Origin: Roseivirga sp. UBA6052
GTDB taxonomy: Bacteria; Bacteroidota; Bacteroidia; Cytophagales; Cyclobacteriaceae
Direction: 5' to 3'
Length of the DNA: 64,000 nucleotides
Assembly: GCA_002427755.1 (NCBI GenBank)
Contig: DIYO01000001.1
Span: 496,001 to 560,000 of the forward strand
Part shown: positions 8,611 through 17,635 of the stretch, in pieces
Numbering within the stretch: position 1 is the stretch's first letter
How the letters are laid out: each line of letters begins with the position of its first letter
Notes under the pieces: generated by a model
Databases searched by the model: none
What the model was told of the DNA's origin: nothing
What the model saw: the letters and a program-made list of their open reading frames with translations, nothing else
Program-made: the position numbers and the translations under genes

Positions 8611-10974
8611 TTATTGATCTCGCAACACAGATGTAGGATTCTTATTAATGACCTTCAATCCTTGAACTCCTAGCACCAATAAGGCAATCGAAACAACAAT
8701 TACCGAAGCCATGATAAAGAATGGATAAATACCATCAATTCGATATGGGAAAGAATCCAACCAAGAACCAATTAAATATTGAGTAGATGGGAATGCCACC
8801 AGAAGAGATATCATTAAGAGGATAAAGAATCTTGCATTGAGCTTTCTCATTAAGATCATTGGTGTTGCACCTAATACTTTTCTAATGCCCATCTCCTTCT
8901 CTTTGAGTTGACTCTCTAACAATGCCACTGCAAAAAGACCTAGACATGCCACGCAAACAACCATAAGGGTTAGGCCATTAAAGATCTTCACAAGTGTTTT
9001 TTCCTTTACGAATGAATCTTGGTAAAGAGAATCTAGTAGTTGGTAACTAAAGGCTCTTGTAGCACCTAAATCTGTCCAAACCTGCTGCGCAAATGCCTCG
9101 ACCTTTTCCTTGTTTCCATTCATAAACTTTAAGCTTAATAATGGCACTGACTCGGGATTATACTCTATAAGCAGCGGCATAATTTTATTCTTTGCGGCAC
9201 TCAAATGGAAATCTTCTAAAACACCTACAATTGGCTTGCCTTTGATAATTTCATAACCTATGGCTTCTTCATTAGTCAGACCTAAAACTTTAACTACGGC
9301 TTCATTCACCATGAGTGATTTCTTAGGCTCTACTTCAGGCAGCATATCGAAAGTATTTCCTGCGAGAAGGTTCAAACCAAAGAAATCCACATAACCCTTA
9401 ACTGCATAACCCAGCATAGCGAATTGCTGCTGCTTATCATCTCCTTCTCCTACATCGAAAATCATAGCACTGCTAGCCCTTGGTATAGGCGCTCCTGAAA
9501 CTCCATTAATCAAAGGACTTCTGGACAGCTCTGCCTTAACTTGCTCATAATCGTCCCATAAACCAGGGTTGCTCATGTTTATTGACATGATATTCTCTGT
9601 GTAAAAGCCGAGGTCCTTATTAATCATATAATTAGCCTGACCTCTTATAATGAGTGCACTCGCCAAAACACCACAGCAAATGGCAAATTGAAGAACGATT
9701 AAACTTCTACGAATGAATGAACCACTAGACTTAGCTTTTGAGCCTTTCAATAGGCTCGCCATATCGAACCGACTCCCAATAATAGCAGGGTAAATTCCTG
9801 AGGTTAGAACAATCAGAAGAAGCGCACCCACTGGAAGTGCCAACAAGATAGGGTCTTCAGAAACATTAAAATCTAGTCTCGCACCCACCAAATTATTAAT
9901 CCCAGGCAGAAAAATCTCTAATGAAATAATAGCTAAGACCAACGACAGTGTTCCTAGGAAGAATGTTTCTCCCAATTGCATCCATATCAATCGCTTTCTA
10001 CCAGCACCAACCACTTTTCTTATCGCCAACTCTTTAGACCTGGAGATTGCTCTTGAAGTAGTTAAATTGATATAGTTGAACGAGGCTACTAAAAGCATCA
10101 ATAGCCCGATAACAGAGAATACAGTAATATACTTTTTCTGGCCTCCGAACATACCTTCAGCATCTCTTACGGTCTGGCCATTTAAGTATAAATCAGTGAA
10201 TTTTGTGAATTGAAAGTCAACTGCGGCATCTCGTCCTGACCCTTTTTTGTAAATCTCAATCGTTTCTTCGTTCAGCTTTTCAAGCGAATAGCCTTCGGCA
10301 AGCTGTAAATAATGTAGTCCATTACCATTTCTCCAGTTATTCTCTAAATCCTTATAAGACCCTTTGTTGAAATCTATAGGTAAGAGCATTTCGAATACCA
10401 AATGTGAATTAGAGGGTATCTTATCCAATACCCCTGCCACAGTGTAAGTACCTAATCCTTTTACTTCAATGGATTCACCCATAGGATTAATTCCATCAAA
10501 ATGCTTTTCTGCCAATTCTTTAGAGATGACAACATTGCTCGGACTTTCTAAGGCCGTTTTTTCATTGCCCAGTACTAGGCTGAAATCGAAAATCTCAAAT
10601 AATGCAGAAGTCGTAAAATGGACTAGCTCTGACTTAAACTCTACATCATTTACGATATAGGTCTTAGTTGAAGCATAACTAATATTCACAGAGTTAACCA
10701 CTCCAGGTGACTGCTCCTTCCAAGCCTTACCAATTGCAAAACTTGGTAATAGGTTCATGTTTCCATTGGCTGTTGCAACAGTTTGTTGCGGCAAATAGAT
10801 TTGTTCAGCATTGGCATGCCATCTGTCGTGAGAAACTTCGTTCTTCACATACAATGCCGTGAGTAGAAAACAGAATATCCCAAGAGAAAGTCCTAAGATA
10901 TTAATGGCAGCAAATAGCCTTTCTCTCTTTATGGTTCTTAGACCATTTTTTAGAAATAGTTTTACTCTGTTCAT
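8611..10974 (-). CDS. FtsX/MacB-type ABC transporter permease, first gene of a three-permease operon
   Basis: This 787-residue permease has the two-repeat FtsX plan: a membrane segment near residues 20-43, a periplasmic domain, three segments near 280-400, a segment near 425-445, a second periplasmic domain and three C-terminal segments. Signatures are RSKELAIRKVVGAG and KEKEMGIRKVLGAT. It is more distant from the two downstream permeases than they are from each other. Its start lies about 60 bases from a sigma-54-like promoter (11031-11048), so it leads the unit that continues through 8591 and 6157. The cognate ATPase is not in the window. Confidence 0.93.
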   Translation of the reverse strand: MNRVKLFLKNGLRTIKRERLFAAINILGLSLGIFCFLLTALYVKNEVSHDRWHANAEQIYLPQQTVATANGNMNLLPSFAIGKAWKEQSPGVVNSVNISYASTKTYIVNDVEFKSELVHFTTSALFEIFDFSLVLGNEKTALESPSNVVISKELAEKHFDGINPMGESIEVKGLGTYTVAGVLDKIPSNSHLVFEMLLPIDFNKGSYKDLENNWRNGNGLHYLQLAEGYSLEKLNEETIEIYKKGSGRDAAVDFQFTKFTDLYLNGQTVRDAEGMFGGQKKYITVFSVIGLLMLLVASFNYINLTTSRAISRSKELAIRKVVGAGRKRLIWMQLGETFFLGTLSLVLAIISLEIFLPGINNLVGARLDFNVSEDPILLALPVGALLLIVLTSGIYPAIIGSRFDMASLLKGSKAKSSGSFIRRSLIVLQFAICCGVLASALIIRGQANYMINKDLGFYTENIMSINMSNPGLWDDYEQVKAELSRSPLINGVSGAPIPRASSAMIFDVGEGDDKQQQFAMLGYAVKGYVDFFGLNLLAGNTFDMLPEVEPKKSLMVNEAVVKVLGLTNEEAIGYEIIKGKPIVGVLEDFHLSAAKNKIMPLLIEYNPESVPLLSLKFMNGNKEKVEAFAQQVWTDLGATRAFSYQLLDSLYQDSFVKEKTLVKIFNGLTLMVVCVACLGLFAVALLESQLKEKEMGIRKVLGATPMILMRKLNARFFILLMISLLVAFPSTQYLIGSWLDSFPYRIDGIYPFFIMASVIVVSIALLVLGVQGLKVINKNPTSVLRDQ

Positions 10975-11030
10975 CAGTTGTTGTTTTTAGTAGACCTTTG
11001 GGCAGTTTAATCCCATACACCACTTACCTT

Positions 11031-11048
11031 TTCAAGCACCGTACCAAA
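11031..11048 (-). promoter_or_regulatory. sigma-54-type (-24/-12) promoter for the 10974-to-3752 permease operon
   Basis: On the minus strand the sequence is TTTGGTACGGTGCTTGAA. It contains TTGGTACG at -24 and TTGA at -12 with ten bases between GG and GA. It differs little from the elements at 3646-3662 and 16074-16090. The predicted start of transcription is near 11020, leaving a leader of about 45 bases before the ATG at 10974. The paired palindromes at 11100-11133 are centred 81 bases upstream. Confidence 0.7.
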
Positions 11049-11099
11049 CTTAACTAATTGATTTACTGATACTTAAATTTACCCTATAGATACTCGCCA

Positions 11100-11133
11100 T
11101 CCGCAGCCGAACTCTACCGTCCGCTCACGGACG
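11100..11133. promoter_or_regulatory. tandem palindromic upstream activator site (copy B)
   Basis: Two palindromic half-site pairs are 20 bases apart: TCCGCAGCCGAAC from 11100 and the perfect CGTCCGCTCACGGACG at 11118-11133 (six-base arms, four-base spacer). The centre of the second is 81 bases from the -24 GG at 11044-11045, exactly as for copies A and C. Inferred binding site of the NtrC-like regulator encoded at 16259-17635. Confidence 0.7.
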
Positions 11134-11170
11134 TTGACTTATGTATTTCCCTGACAAATAGTTAAGGCAT

Positions 11171-11199
11171 AAAAAAAGAGCCTTTAAAAGGGCCCTTTG
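11171..11199 (-). terminator. rho-independent terminator of the 16049-to-11221 permease operon
   Basis: Read on the minus strand, AAAGGGCC and GGCTCTTT form an eight-pair stem with one G-U pair, around a short A/T loop, followed immediately by a run of T. It lies about 20 bases beyond the stop codon of the permease at 11221-13605 and before the palindromes of the next promoter. It therefore separates two permease operons that have the same direction. Confidence 0.8.
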
Positions 11200-11220
11200 A
11201 TTAGTATCTTTTATTCAAAT

Positions 11221-13605
11221 CTACTCCGACCTAAGCGCATTGATTGGGTTAGAAACTGCAGCTTTAATGGACTGATATGAAACCGTAAAACCTGCAACTA
11301 AAACTGTTGATAATCCTGCTAAAAGGAAGATTACCCAGTTAATATCTATTCTGTAGGCAAAAGTCTGAAGCCACTCATTCATGAAATAGAACCCAACGGG
11401 CCAAGCGATCAAATTGGCTATTAAAATAATCTTGAGGTATTCTTTAGACAGCATATAGACAATTCTACTCACATTAGCTCCCAACACCTTACGAATTCCT
11501 ATTTCTTTAGAGCGTTTCTCTGCTAAATATGAAGCCAAACCGAATAAGCCTAAACATCCTATTATTATGGCCAAAGCGGTAAAAGAGATAATGAGACTGC
11601 TCAATTGTCTTTCTTGATGATAGGCCTCACGAATCGAATCATTTACAAAATGTAATTCGAAAGGAAAGGTATTTACACGAGATTCCCATTCTCTAGCCAT
11701 TAGAGATTTGATCTCTTCAATTCGATTCATATTGACTTTAGCAAACATGTAATTCATGTATTTATCAGGACCTGATACTACCGCCCAAGCAGAAATTTCT
11801 GAATGAATACTATTCATATGAAAGTCTTGAACTACACCACTGATTGTCCCTAATCTACCTCCTCCTATGCTGAACTTTTTACCAACAGCCTCTTCTGGTG
11901 TAAGATTCATGGCATTCGAAGCGGTTTCGTTGATTAGGTAATAGTATAATGAATCCTGATTTGATTTATTAACAAAGCTTTCACCTGCAAGGAGAGTCAT
12001 GCCCATTGTCTCATAGAATTGCTCGTCTCCATTTTGTCCTTTAAAAGCTACATTCACCCTCTCACCACCTTCTAAGAAGGCGCCATAACCTGATACAACG
12101 TTCGATATCAAGTTGTTAGAGCCTGTTACGCCTACAACTCCTGGTATTTGCCTAAAGGCATTTTTCATAGATTCATAGGCTTTCATGGAAGCCCGATCGG
12201 ACAACTTGAGATAAACAATCTCATCTTGTTCAAAGCCCATCTCTTTATCTTGAATATACTTCAACTGTCTGGCCATGGTGATGGTACCGAAAATCAGAAA
12301 AACTGTAAAAGCGAATTGTAAGGTGACCAATACCCTTCTGAAGGAATTGCCACCACCTGCGGCTAGGTCACCCTTTAAAACTTTAACAGGTCTAAAAGAA
12401 GACAGAAAACTTGCTGGATAGCTCCCCGCCAGAAAACTTACAAGCAGAACAATGGCAACTAATCCAAAACCAATAACAGGATCTGAACCAAATGAGAAAC
12501 TCAGGTCCATACCAAGGATGTTATTGAATGGAACCAAAGCCACTTCTGTGAGCACCACACCCACAACAACGGAAATAAGCGTAATAACAAAAGTCTCTCC
12601 ATAGAACTGCCAAATCAATTGACCTCTCATCGCGCCCATTACTTTTCTAATCCCTACTTCCTTAGCTCTTTTTTCAGACTTTGCTGTACTGAGGTTAATA
12701 TAATTTATACAGGCTATCACTAAGATGAATAGCGAAATCGCAATCAATGATTGCATTAGTGACCTAGGAAGTTTCTGAGCAAAATCGTCTTCAACTGATG
12801 TATTAAAATACATTTCACCAATTGGTTCAAGGTTAAATCCAGCGGTCCTACCTTCAGTTTCAAATTCTTCACGTCTTTCTTCCAATACATATGCATTTAG
12901 TTTTTCTTGGAATGTAGCAGCCTGCTCCTCTGAATTAAACTTTGCAAATACATTATAATTCAATGGATACCAACCACTTGAATTAATCCAAGATTGACCT
13001 ACCGTAGAGATAAGAATATTAAACTTTAAGACAGAATTACCTTCGAAGTCGTCTATAACTCCTCCAACAATCCTATCAGTTCCATTAATCTTAAGTGGCT
13101 CTCCATACACATCAGTTTTACCGAAATACTTAAGAGCCGTAGAAGCAGTCAAAACCACTGACTTTGGATCCAGTAATGCATCAGTTGGGTCTCCTTGGAC
13201 GAAATTATGTTCAAATACGTTAAAGTAAGCAGTATCTGCTGCGTAGTACTCAGTCTCTAAATATTTATCTTCTTCAATTTCAATCAATATCTCTCCACTA
13301 TTAGAAGCACCATTCAAAAGGGTTAGATGATTTGTTTCAGGAACTGACGAATAGGCTACTTCTAGCAGACGTGCTGGAACTATTGCCATTTCACCACTAC
13401 CATTTGCGGATGAGTACGTACTTGTTACGCGATAGATCTGTTCTGAATCCGGATAGAACTTTTCAAATGATCTGGCATTATTTACATATAGAAGAATGAT
13501 AAGACAGACCATTATACCAGAAGATAGTCCAATGATATTGATGATCGTGTAAGACTTTTGTCTTAAAAGATTTCTTAATGCTGTATTCAGATAACTCTTT
13601 AGCAT
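11221..13605 (-). CDS. FtsX/MacB-type ABC transporter permease
   Basis: This is a 794-residue inner-membrane permease of the two-repeat type. Its N-terminus (MLKSYLNTALRNLLRQKSY) and first membrane segment are typical. The signatures are RAKEVGIRKVMGAM near residue 310 and RSKEIGIRKVLGAN near residue 705, and it ends in the conserved NPINALRSE. It lies 68 bases downstream of the permease at 13674-16049 with no promoter-like element between, and a clear terminator follows it, so it is the second and last gene of a two-gene operon. It lacks an ATPase domain, and the substrate is unknown. Confidence 0.93.
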   Translation of the reverse strand: MLKSYLNTALRNLLRQKSYTIINIIGLSSGIMVCLIILLYVNNARSFEKFYPDSEQIYRVTSTYSSANGSGEMAIVPARLLEVAYSSVPETNHLTLLNGASNSGEILIEIEEDKYLETEYYAADTAYFNVFEHNFVQGDPTDALLDPKSVVLTASTALKYFGKTDVYGEPLKINGTDRIVGGVIDDFEGNSVLKFNILISTVGQSWINSSGWYPLNYNVFAKFNSEEQAATFQEKLNAYVLEERREEFETEGRTAGFNLEPIGEMYFNTSVEDDFAQKLPRSLMQSLIAISLFILVIACINYINLSTAKSEKRAKEVGIRKVMGAMRGQLIWQFYGETFVITLISVVVGVVLTEVALVPFNNILGMDLSFSFGSDPVIGFGLVAIVLLVSFLAGSYPASFLSSFRPVKVLKGDLAAGGGNSFRRVLVTLQFAFTVFLIFGTITMARQLKYIQDKEMGFEQDEIVYLKLSDRASMKAYESMKNAFRQIPGVVGVTGSNNLISNVVSGYGAFLEGGERVNVAFKGQNGDEQFYETMGMTLLAGESFVNKSNQDSLYYYLINETASNAMNLTPEEAVGKKFSIGGGRLGTISGVVQDFHMNSIHSEISAWAVVSGPDKYMNYMFAKVNMNRIEEIKSLMAREWESRVNTFPFELHFVNDSIREAYHQERQLSSLIISFTALAIIIGCLGLFGLASYLAEKRSKEIGIRKVLGANVSRIVYMLSKEYLKIILIANLIAWPVGFYFMNEWLQTFAYRIDINWVIFLLAGLSTVLVAGFTVSYQSIKAAVSNPINALRSE

Positions 13606-13673
13606 AATGTTGTTTTTAGTTGACCTTGATTAAAAAAATCAGTTGAGGTTATTTTATATGTTGGGTCACTGGA

Positions 13674-16049
13674 CTATCCGTCTGTGCGCAAGGCATTTAC
13701 AGGATTAGATTTCGCGGAACGATATGCTTGATAAAAAAGGATTGACCATAGAATTCCTAATAGCATAGCCAATGGCAATAAGAAATGCGAAACACCCAAA
13801 TCTATTCGATAAGCAAAATTCTCTAACCAATTTTGAGTAAAGTAATATACCGCAGGTACCACAATGATGGCTACAACCAATACCAATAAGGTAATGCTGC
13901 TATTCAGCATCCAAATTAGTTGACCAATCTTAGCACCTAATACTTTTCTTATCCCAATTTCCTTTATTCTAGACTCAGCAATGAATATTGAAAGCCCTAA
14001 GATGCCCAGACCGGCAATCACAATCGTCAAAAGGCTAAATAACCCAAAGACCTGACTTAATCTTTGCTCTTCCTCGTATTTGGCTGCAAATGTCTCATCA
14101 ACAAATTCATAGTCGAATACATAATCAGCATCAAAGTCCATTAGAATATTCTGAACCTTAGTAAGTGTAGCTGTAATATTCCCATCAATTCTAAAGAAGA
14201 ATTGTTGCTCCACTCCTTTCGTATTTTTGAAGAGCATAGGTTTAATGGCCTCTTTAGCTGAGGTCGTTATAAAGTCTTTCACAATCCCCACAACCTTATT
14301 ATCACCAAAAGCTTTTTGATCTTGCCATGTTTCCCATCCTGCTTTTCTAAAGAAAGTTTCATTCACCAAAACGGCTTTAGACCTTTCGCTTTCAGGTAAA
14401 TCAGAGATGTTTTGACCTTCTATGATTTCCACTTCTATTAAATCGAAGATGTCTTCTTCTCCCATAAAGAGCATGGCTTGAATTTCTTCTCCTTCAGAGT
14501 CTTTCACGCTCGACCCTATAGAGACTGACATGCCTGAAATTGGCGCTATAGAAGCTGTACTTATACCTGAAATGGTAGGGATTTTTTCAATCTCACTTTT
14601 AATCGCTTCAGCTGAACCTTCCAGTTTTTTACCTTTCAATTCAAGCGTAACCAGCTCATCAACATTAAAGCCTAAATCAATATTCTTCATATGCTGGTGC
14701 TGACTGAATAAGATGAAAGTGGCGGAAATTAAACTCAAGCAAATCGCGAATTGCACACCTACTAAGACTCTTCTGAAAGTCGATTTTTCTTTATTAGTGG
14801 ACCTTGCCAGAATGCTCTCGCTAGGTTTTAATTTTGATAGATGTAATGAAGGATAAAGACCTGCAATTAATCCGAATGCCAGCACAATGCCTATGAAATA
14901 AATATAGGTCCCTGCACTACCATAATTGATATCAATCGGCTTACCAGTGTAATTGTTGAAAGCCGGCATTACCGCCTCAGCCATTACAATGCCTAGAACA
15001 ACAGACAAGAAAGTAATACTGATCGATTCTATTAAAAACTGAAGAACTAGTTGATTTCTATGACCACCTACCGTTCTTCTTACACCAACCTCTTTGATTC
15101 TTTTACTAAATCTAGCTGTTGATAAATTCATGTAATTCAGCAGCGCAATAACAAGCAACAGTACACCTACAGCTATGTAAAGCTTGACTACTTTCATATC
15201 TCCTACTCTTCCTTCGAAATAGCCTGTAGCCCATTCAGATAAATAAATATCATCCACTCTCACAAGTGTGTATTCACTTGGATCATCATTACTCAGCGAA
15301 ATTTCTTTAATCTTACTCGCTACCAAGTCTATATCAGCACCCGGTTGCACTTCTATATAGTTCAAGAAAGCACTAACACTCTTCCATTTGTTGAAATCAA
15401 CATCGATTGAAAATGGAGAAGCATAAAAGAGTAGCTCACTCACATATTCAAATGAAATCAGAACTTGAAAAGTCAAGTGAGAGTCTTTTCTCATATCATC
15501 AAAAACCCCTCTTACTACAAATTGATCTACCTCAGGAAAATCAATTACTTTTCCTATCGCCTCAGCAGCATCTCCAAAGTAAATCTCTGCTTGTCTTTTA
15601 GAAAGATAGATCGTCTTCTTCTCAAGTAAAGAATCAGGTGCTGCACCTGCTATCATGTCAATATCGAACATAGAAAAGGCTCCTGCATCTCCACCGTAAA
15701 TACCAATAGTTTTGTAAGACTCTTCTCCAACAAGCAAGTTCGTTTCCGGCCCTCTTACAAATCGGGCATAATTCACCACTTCTGGAACTTGTTCCGTAGC
15801 TAATTTACCTAGAGTGGGTCCAGTAATGGGACTAAAAGGACCATCTACTTGGGCACTGTCAGCATCATATACTTGGTATACGAGCTCTTTCTTCGATTGA
15901 AATTCATCAAAGCTGAATTCTCTATCTAGAAATAAAGAGAGTAATAAAAAACAGCCAATACCTAAGGCTAGGCCAAAGACATTAATAAAAGTGTAAAACC
16001 TATTCTTTGAAAAATAGCGTAGTGAAACCTTAACGAAATTGAATAGCAT
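13674..16049 (-). CDS. FtsX/MacB-type ABC transporter permease, divergent from the two-component genes
   Basis: This 791-residue permease has the usual plan of one N-terminal membrane segment, two periplasmic domains and two FtsX bundles. Signatures are RIKEVGVRRTVGGH (a less usual form of the first motif) and RIKEIGIRKVLGAK. It is the first gene of a two-gene unit with 11221-13605. Its promoter region lies between it and the divergently transcribed sigma-54 activator at 16259, which strongly suggests direct control by that activator. The predicted leader is short (about 14 bases from the calculated sigma-54 start site to the ATG at 16049). Confidence 0.93.
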   Translation of the reverse strand: MLFNFVKVSLRYFSKNRFYTFINVFGLALGIGCFLLLSLFLDREFSFDEFQSKKELVYQVYDADSAQVDGPFSPITGPTLGKLATEQVPEVVNYARFVRGPETNLLVGEESYKTIGIYGGDAGAFSMFDIDMIAGAAPDSLLEKKTIYLSKRQAEIYFGDAAEAIGKVIDFPEVDQFVVRGVFDDMRKDSHLTFQVLISFEYVSELLFYASPFSIDVDFNKWKSVSAFLNYIEVQPGADIDLVASKIKEISLSNDDPSEYTLVRVDDIYLSEWATGYFEGRVGDMKVVKLYIAVGVLLLVIALLNYMNLSTARFSKRIKEVGVRRTVGGHRNQLVLQFLIESISITFLSVVLGIVMAEAVMPAFNNYTGKPIDINYGSAGTYIYFIGIVLAFGLIAGLYPSLHLSKLKPSESILARSTNKEKSTFRRVLVGVQFAICLSLISATFILFSQHQHMKNIDLGFNVDELVTLELKGKKLEGSAEAIKSEIEKIPTISGISTASIAPISGMSVSIGSSVKDSEGEEIQAMLFMGEEDIFDLIEVEIIEGQNISDLPESERSKAVLVNETFFRKAGWETWQDQKAFGDNKVVGIVKDFITTSAKEAIKPMLFKNTKGVEQQFFFRIDGNITATLTKVQNILMDFDADYVFDYEFVDETFAAKYEEEQRLSQVFGLFSLLTIVIAGLGILGLSIFIAESRIKEIGIRKVLGAKIGQLIWMLNSSITLLVLVVAIIVVPAVYYFTQNWLENFAYRIDLGVSHFLLPLAMLLGILWSILFYQAYRSAKSNPVNALRTDG

Positions 16050-16073
16050 AAGATTGATTTTGATGATTTACTT

Positions 16074-16090
16074 TTCAATCACCGTACCAA
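16074..16090 (-). promoter_or_regulatory. sigma-54-type (-24/-12) promoter for the 16049-to-11221 permease operon
   Basis: On the minus strand the sequence is TTGGTACGGTGATTGAA, with TTGGTACG at -24 and TTGA at -12, and GG and GA 10 bases apart. It is nearly identical to the elements at 11031-11048 and 3646-3662. The intergenic region is shared with the divergent gene for an NtrC-type activator. Confidence 0.7.
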
Positions 16091-16142
16091 AAATAACCAA
16101 TTGATATTCAGTGCTTTAGGAAATACTTTAAAATCCTCAGCA

Positions 16143-16176
16143 TCCGTCATCGAACTTTACCGTCCGCTAACGGACG
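16143..16176. promoter_or_regulatory. tandem palindromic upstream activator site (copy A)
   Basis: TCCGTCATCGAAC from 16143 is followed, 20 bases on, by the perfect palindrome CGTCCGCTAACGGACG at 16161-16176. The centre of the second site is 81 bases from the -24 GG at 16087-16088. Being between divergent genes, it could also affect transcription of the regulator itself. Confidence 0.7.
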
Positions 16177-16206
16177 GCTACATTTGTGTATATTCAAAGG
16201 AATAGA

Positions 16207-16235
16207 TTGATTTGTTATAAGCGTCAATAAATGTG
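16207..16235 (+). promoter_or_regulatory. candidate Bacteroidota housekeeping promoter for the regulator-kinase genes
   Basis: TTG at 16207-16209 and TAAATGTG at 16228-16235 (one mismatch to TAnnTTTG) are separated by 18 bases. The ATG at 16259 is about 24 bases further on. This is a weak match and the call is tentative. Confidence 0.35.
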
Positions 16236-16258
16236 AATATAAAGTCACTAACTCAAAC

Positions 16259-17635
16259 ATGAACACTGGAAGAATCTTAATTGTAGATGACAACGAAGAC
16301 TTGCTAAAAGCGGCAAGACTCTTCTTGAAACGTCATTTTAGTCAGATCGATTTAGAAAAAGATCCGACCCTTATTCCTGATCTGCTTAAAAACGAATCTT
16401 ATGATGTCATTCTGCTCGATATGAATTTCACACAAGATGTGAATTCAGGAGCCGAGGGATTCCACTGGTTAGATCAAATACTAGAAATCGATCCCTCAGC
16501 GGTAGTTGTCTTAATCACCGCTTTTGGAACGGTTGATTTAGCGGTCAGGGCCATTAAAGCCGGAGCATCTGACTTTGTAATGAAACCATGGGAGAATGAG
16601 AAACTACTGGCTACTCTCCTCTCTGCCATGCAGCTAAAGTCATCTAAAACAGAAGTCCAGCAGTTAAAAGACACACAAGCCGTATTAAGAGCAGAGCTAG
16701 ATGAGAAGTTTAAGGATATCATCGGTCAGTCTCCAAATATGATCCAGGTATTCGATACCATTGATCGAGTAGCAGAAACTGATGCTAACGTATTGGTACT
16801 TGGGGAAAACGGTACTGGTAAGGAGCTTATAGCCAGAGCTATTCACAGAAACTCTAATAGAGCAGACTATCCGTTTGTGAGTGTAGACTTGGGTGCAATT
16901 ACCGAAAGCCTGTTTGAATCCGAGCTTTTTGGACATGTAAAAGGTGCTTTTACTGATGCTAAGACTGACCGTCCCGGTAGGTTTGAAATTGCCAACAAAG
17001 GAACGCTCTTCTTAGATGAAATTGGAAATCTTTCACTCCCACTTCAGGCTAAATTGTTAACAGCATTACAGAATAAGCGCATACAGCGTGTAGGTTCCAA
17101 TAAGATAATAGAGGTAGATATTCGCTTAATCTGTGCCACAAATATGCCATTATACGACATGGTACAAAGTGGTGAATTCCGTCAGGATCTACTTTACAGA
17201 ATTAATACCATAGAATTGAGACTTCCATCTCTTAAAGATAGATTAGAAGACATTCCTCTCTTAGCTGAACACTATTTAGAGCAGTTCTCCAAGAAGTATA
17301 ACAAAGACATTTACAAATTCAGTGAGGCTACGCTCAAGCGTTTAGAAAAGTACCATTGGCCGGGTAATGTGCGTGAATTACAACATGCAGTTGAGCGCGC
17401 AGTGATTATGAGTCGAGACAATATTCTACAACCGGAAGACTTCTTTTTTAATGCCATTCAAACGCCAAAAGATCAAGGAGAAGTCAACTTAGATCAGTAC
17501 AATCTAGAAGACGTTGAGCGAATTCTGATTAGAAAAGTCTTGGCTAAGCACAATGGCAATATTACTCACGCAGCTCAAGAATTAGGGCTCACGCGATCAT
17601 CCTTATACAGAAGACTGGAGAAATATGGGCTTTAA
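16259..17635 (+). CDS. NtrC-family sigma-54-dependent response regulator
   Basis: This 458-residue regulator has three domains. A receiver domain (1-120) carries acidic residues D10-D11 and phosphoacceptor D54 in VILLDMNF. An AAA+ domain (about 150-385) carries the Walker A GENGTGKE at 182-189 and the sigma-54 contact loop GAFTDA at 229-234. A Fis-type helix-turn-helix occupies the last 40 residues (about 418-455). The loop is a variant of the usual GAFTGA. The protein should bind paired sites upstream of sigma-54 promoters and, when phosphorylated, open the complex. It overlaps the downstream kinase gene by 11 bases, so the two are a cognate pair. The neighbouring promoters at 16074-16090, 11031-11048 and 3646-3662 are its likely targets. 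Confidence 0.95.
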   Translation: MNTGRILIVDDNEDLLKAARLFLKRHFSQIDLEKDPTLIPDLLKNESYDVILLDMNFTQDVNSGAEGFHWLDQILEIDPSAVVVLITAFGTVDLAVRAIKAGASDFVMKPWENEKLLATLLSAMQLKSSKTEVQQLKDTQAVLRAELDEKFKDIIGQSPNMIQVFDTIDRVAETDANVLVLGENGTGKELIARAIHRNSNRADYPFVSVDLGAITESLFESELFGHVKGAFTDAKTDRPGRFEIANKGTLFLDEIGNLSLPLQAKLLTALQNKRIQRVGSNKIIEVDIRLICATNMPLYDMVQSGEFRQDLLYRINTIELRLPSLKDRLEDIPLLAEHYLEQFSKKYNKDIYKFSEATLKRLEKYHWPGNVRELQHAVERAVIMSRDNILQPEDFFFNAIQTPKDQGEVNLDQYNLEDVERILIRKVLAKHNGNITHAAQELGLTRSSLYRRLEKYGL

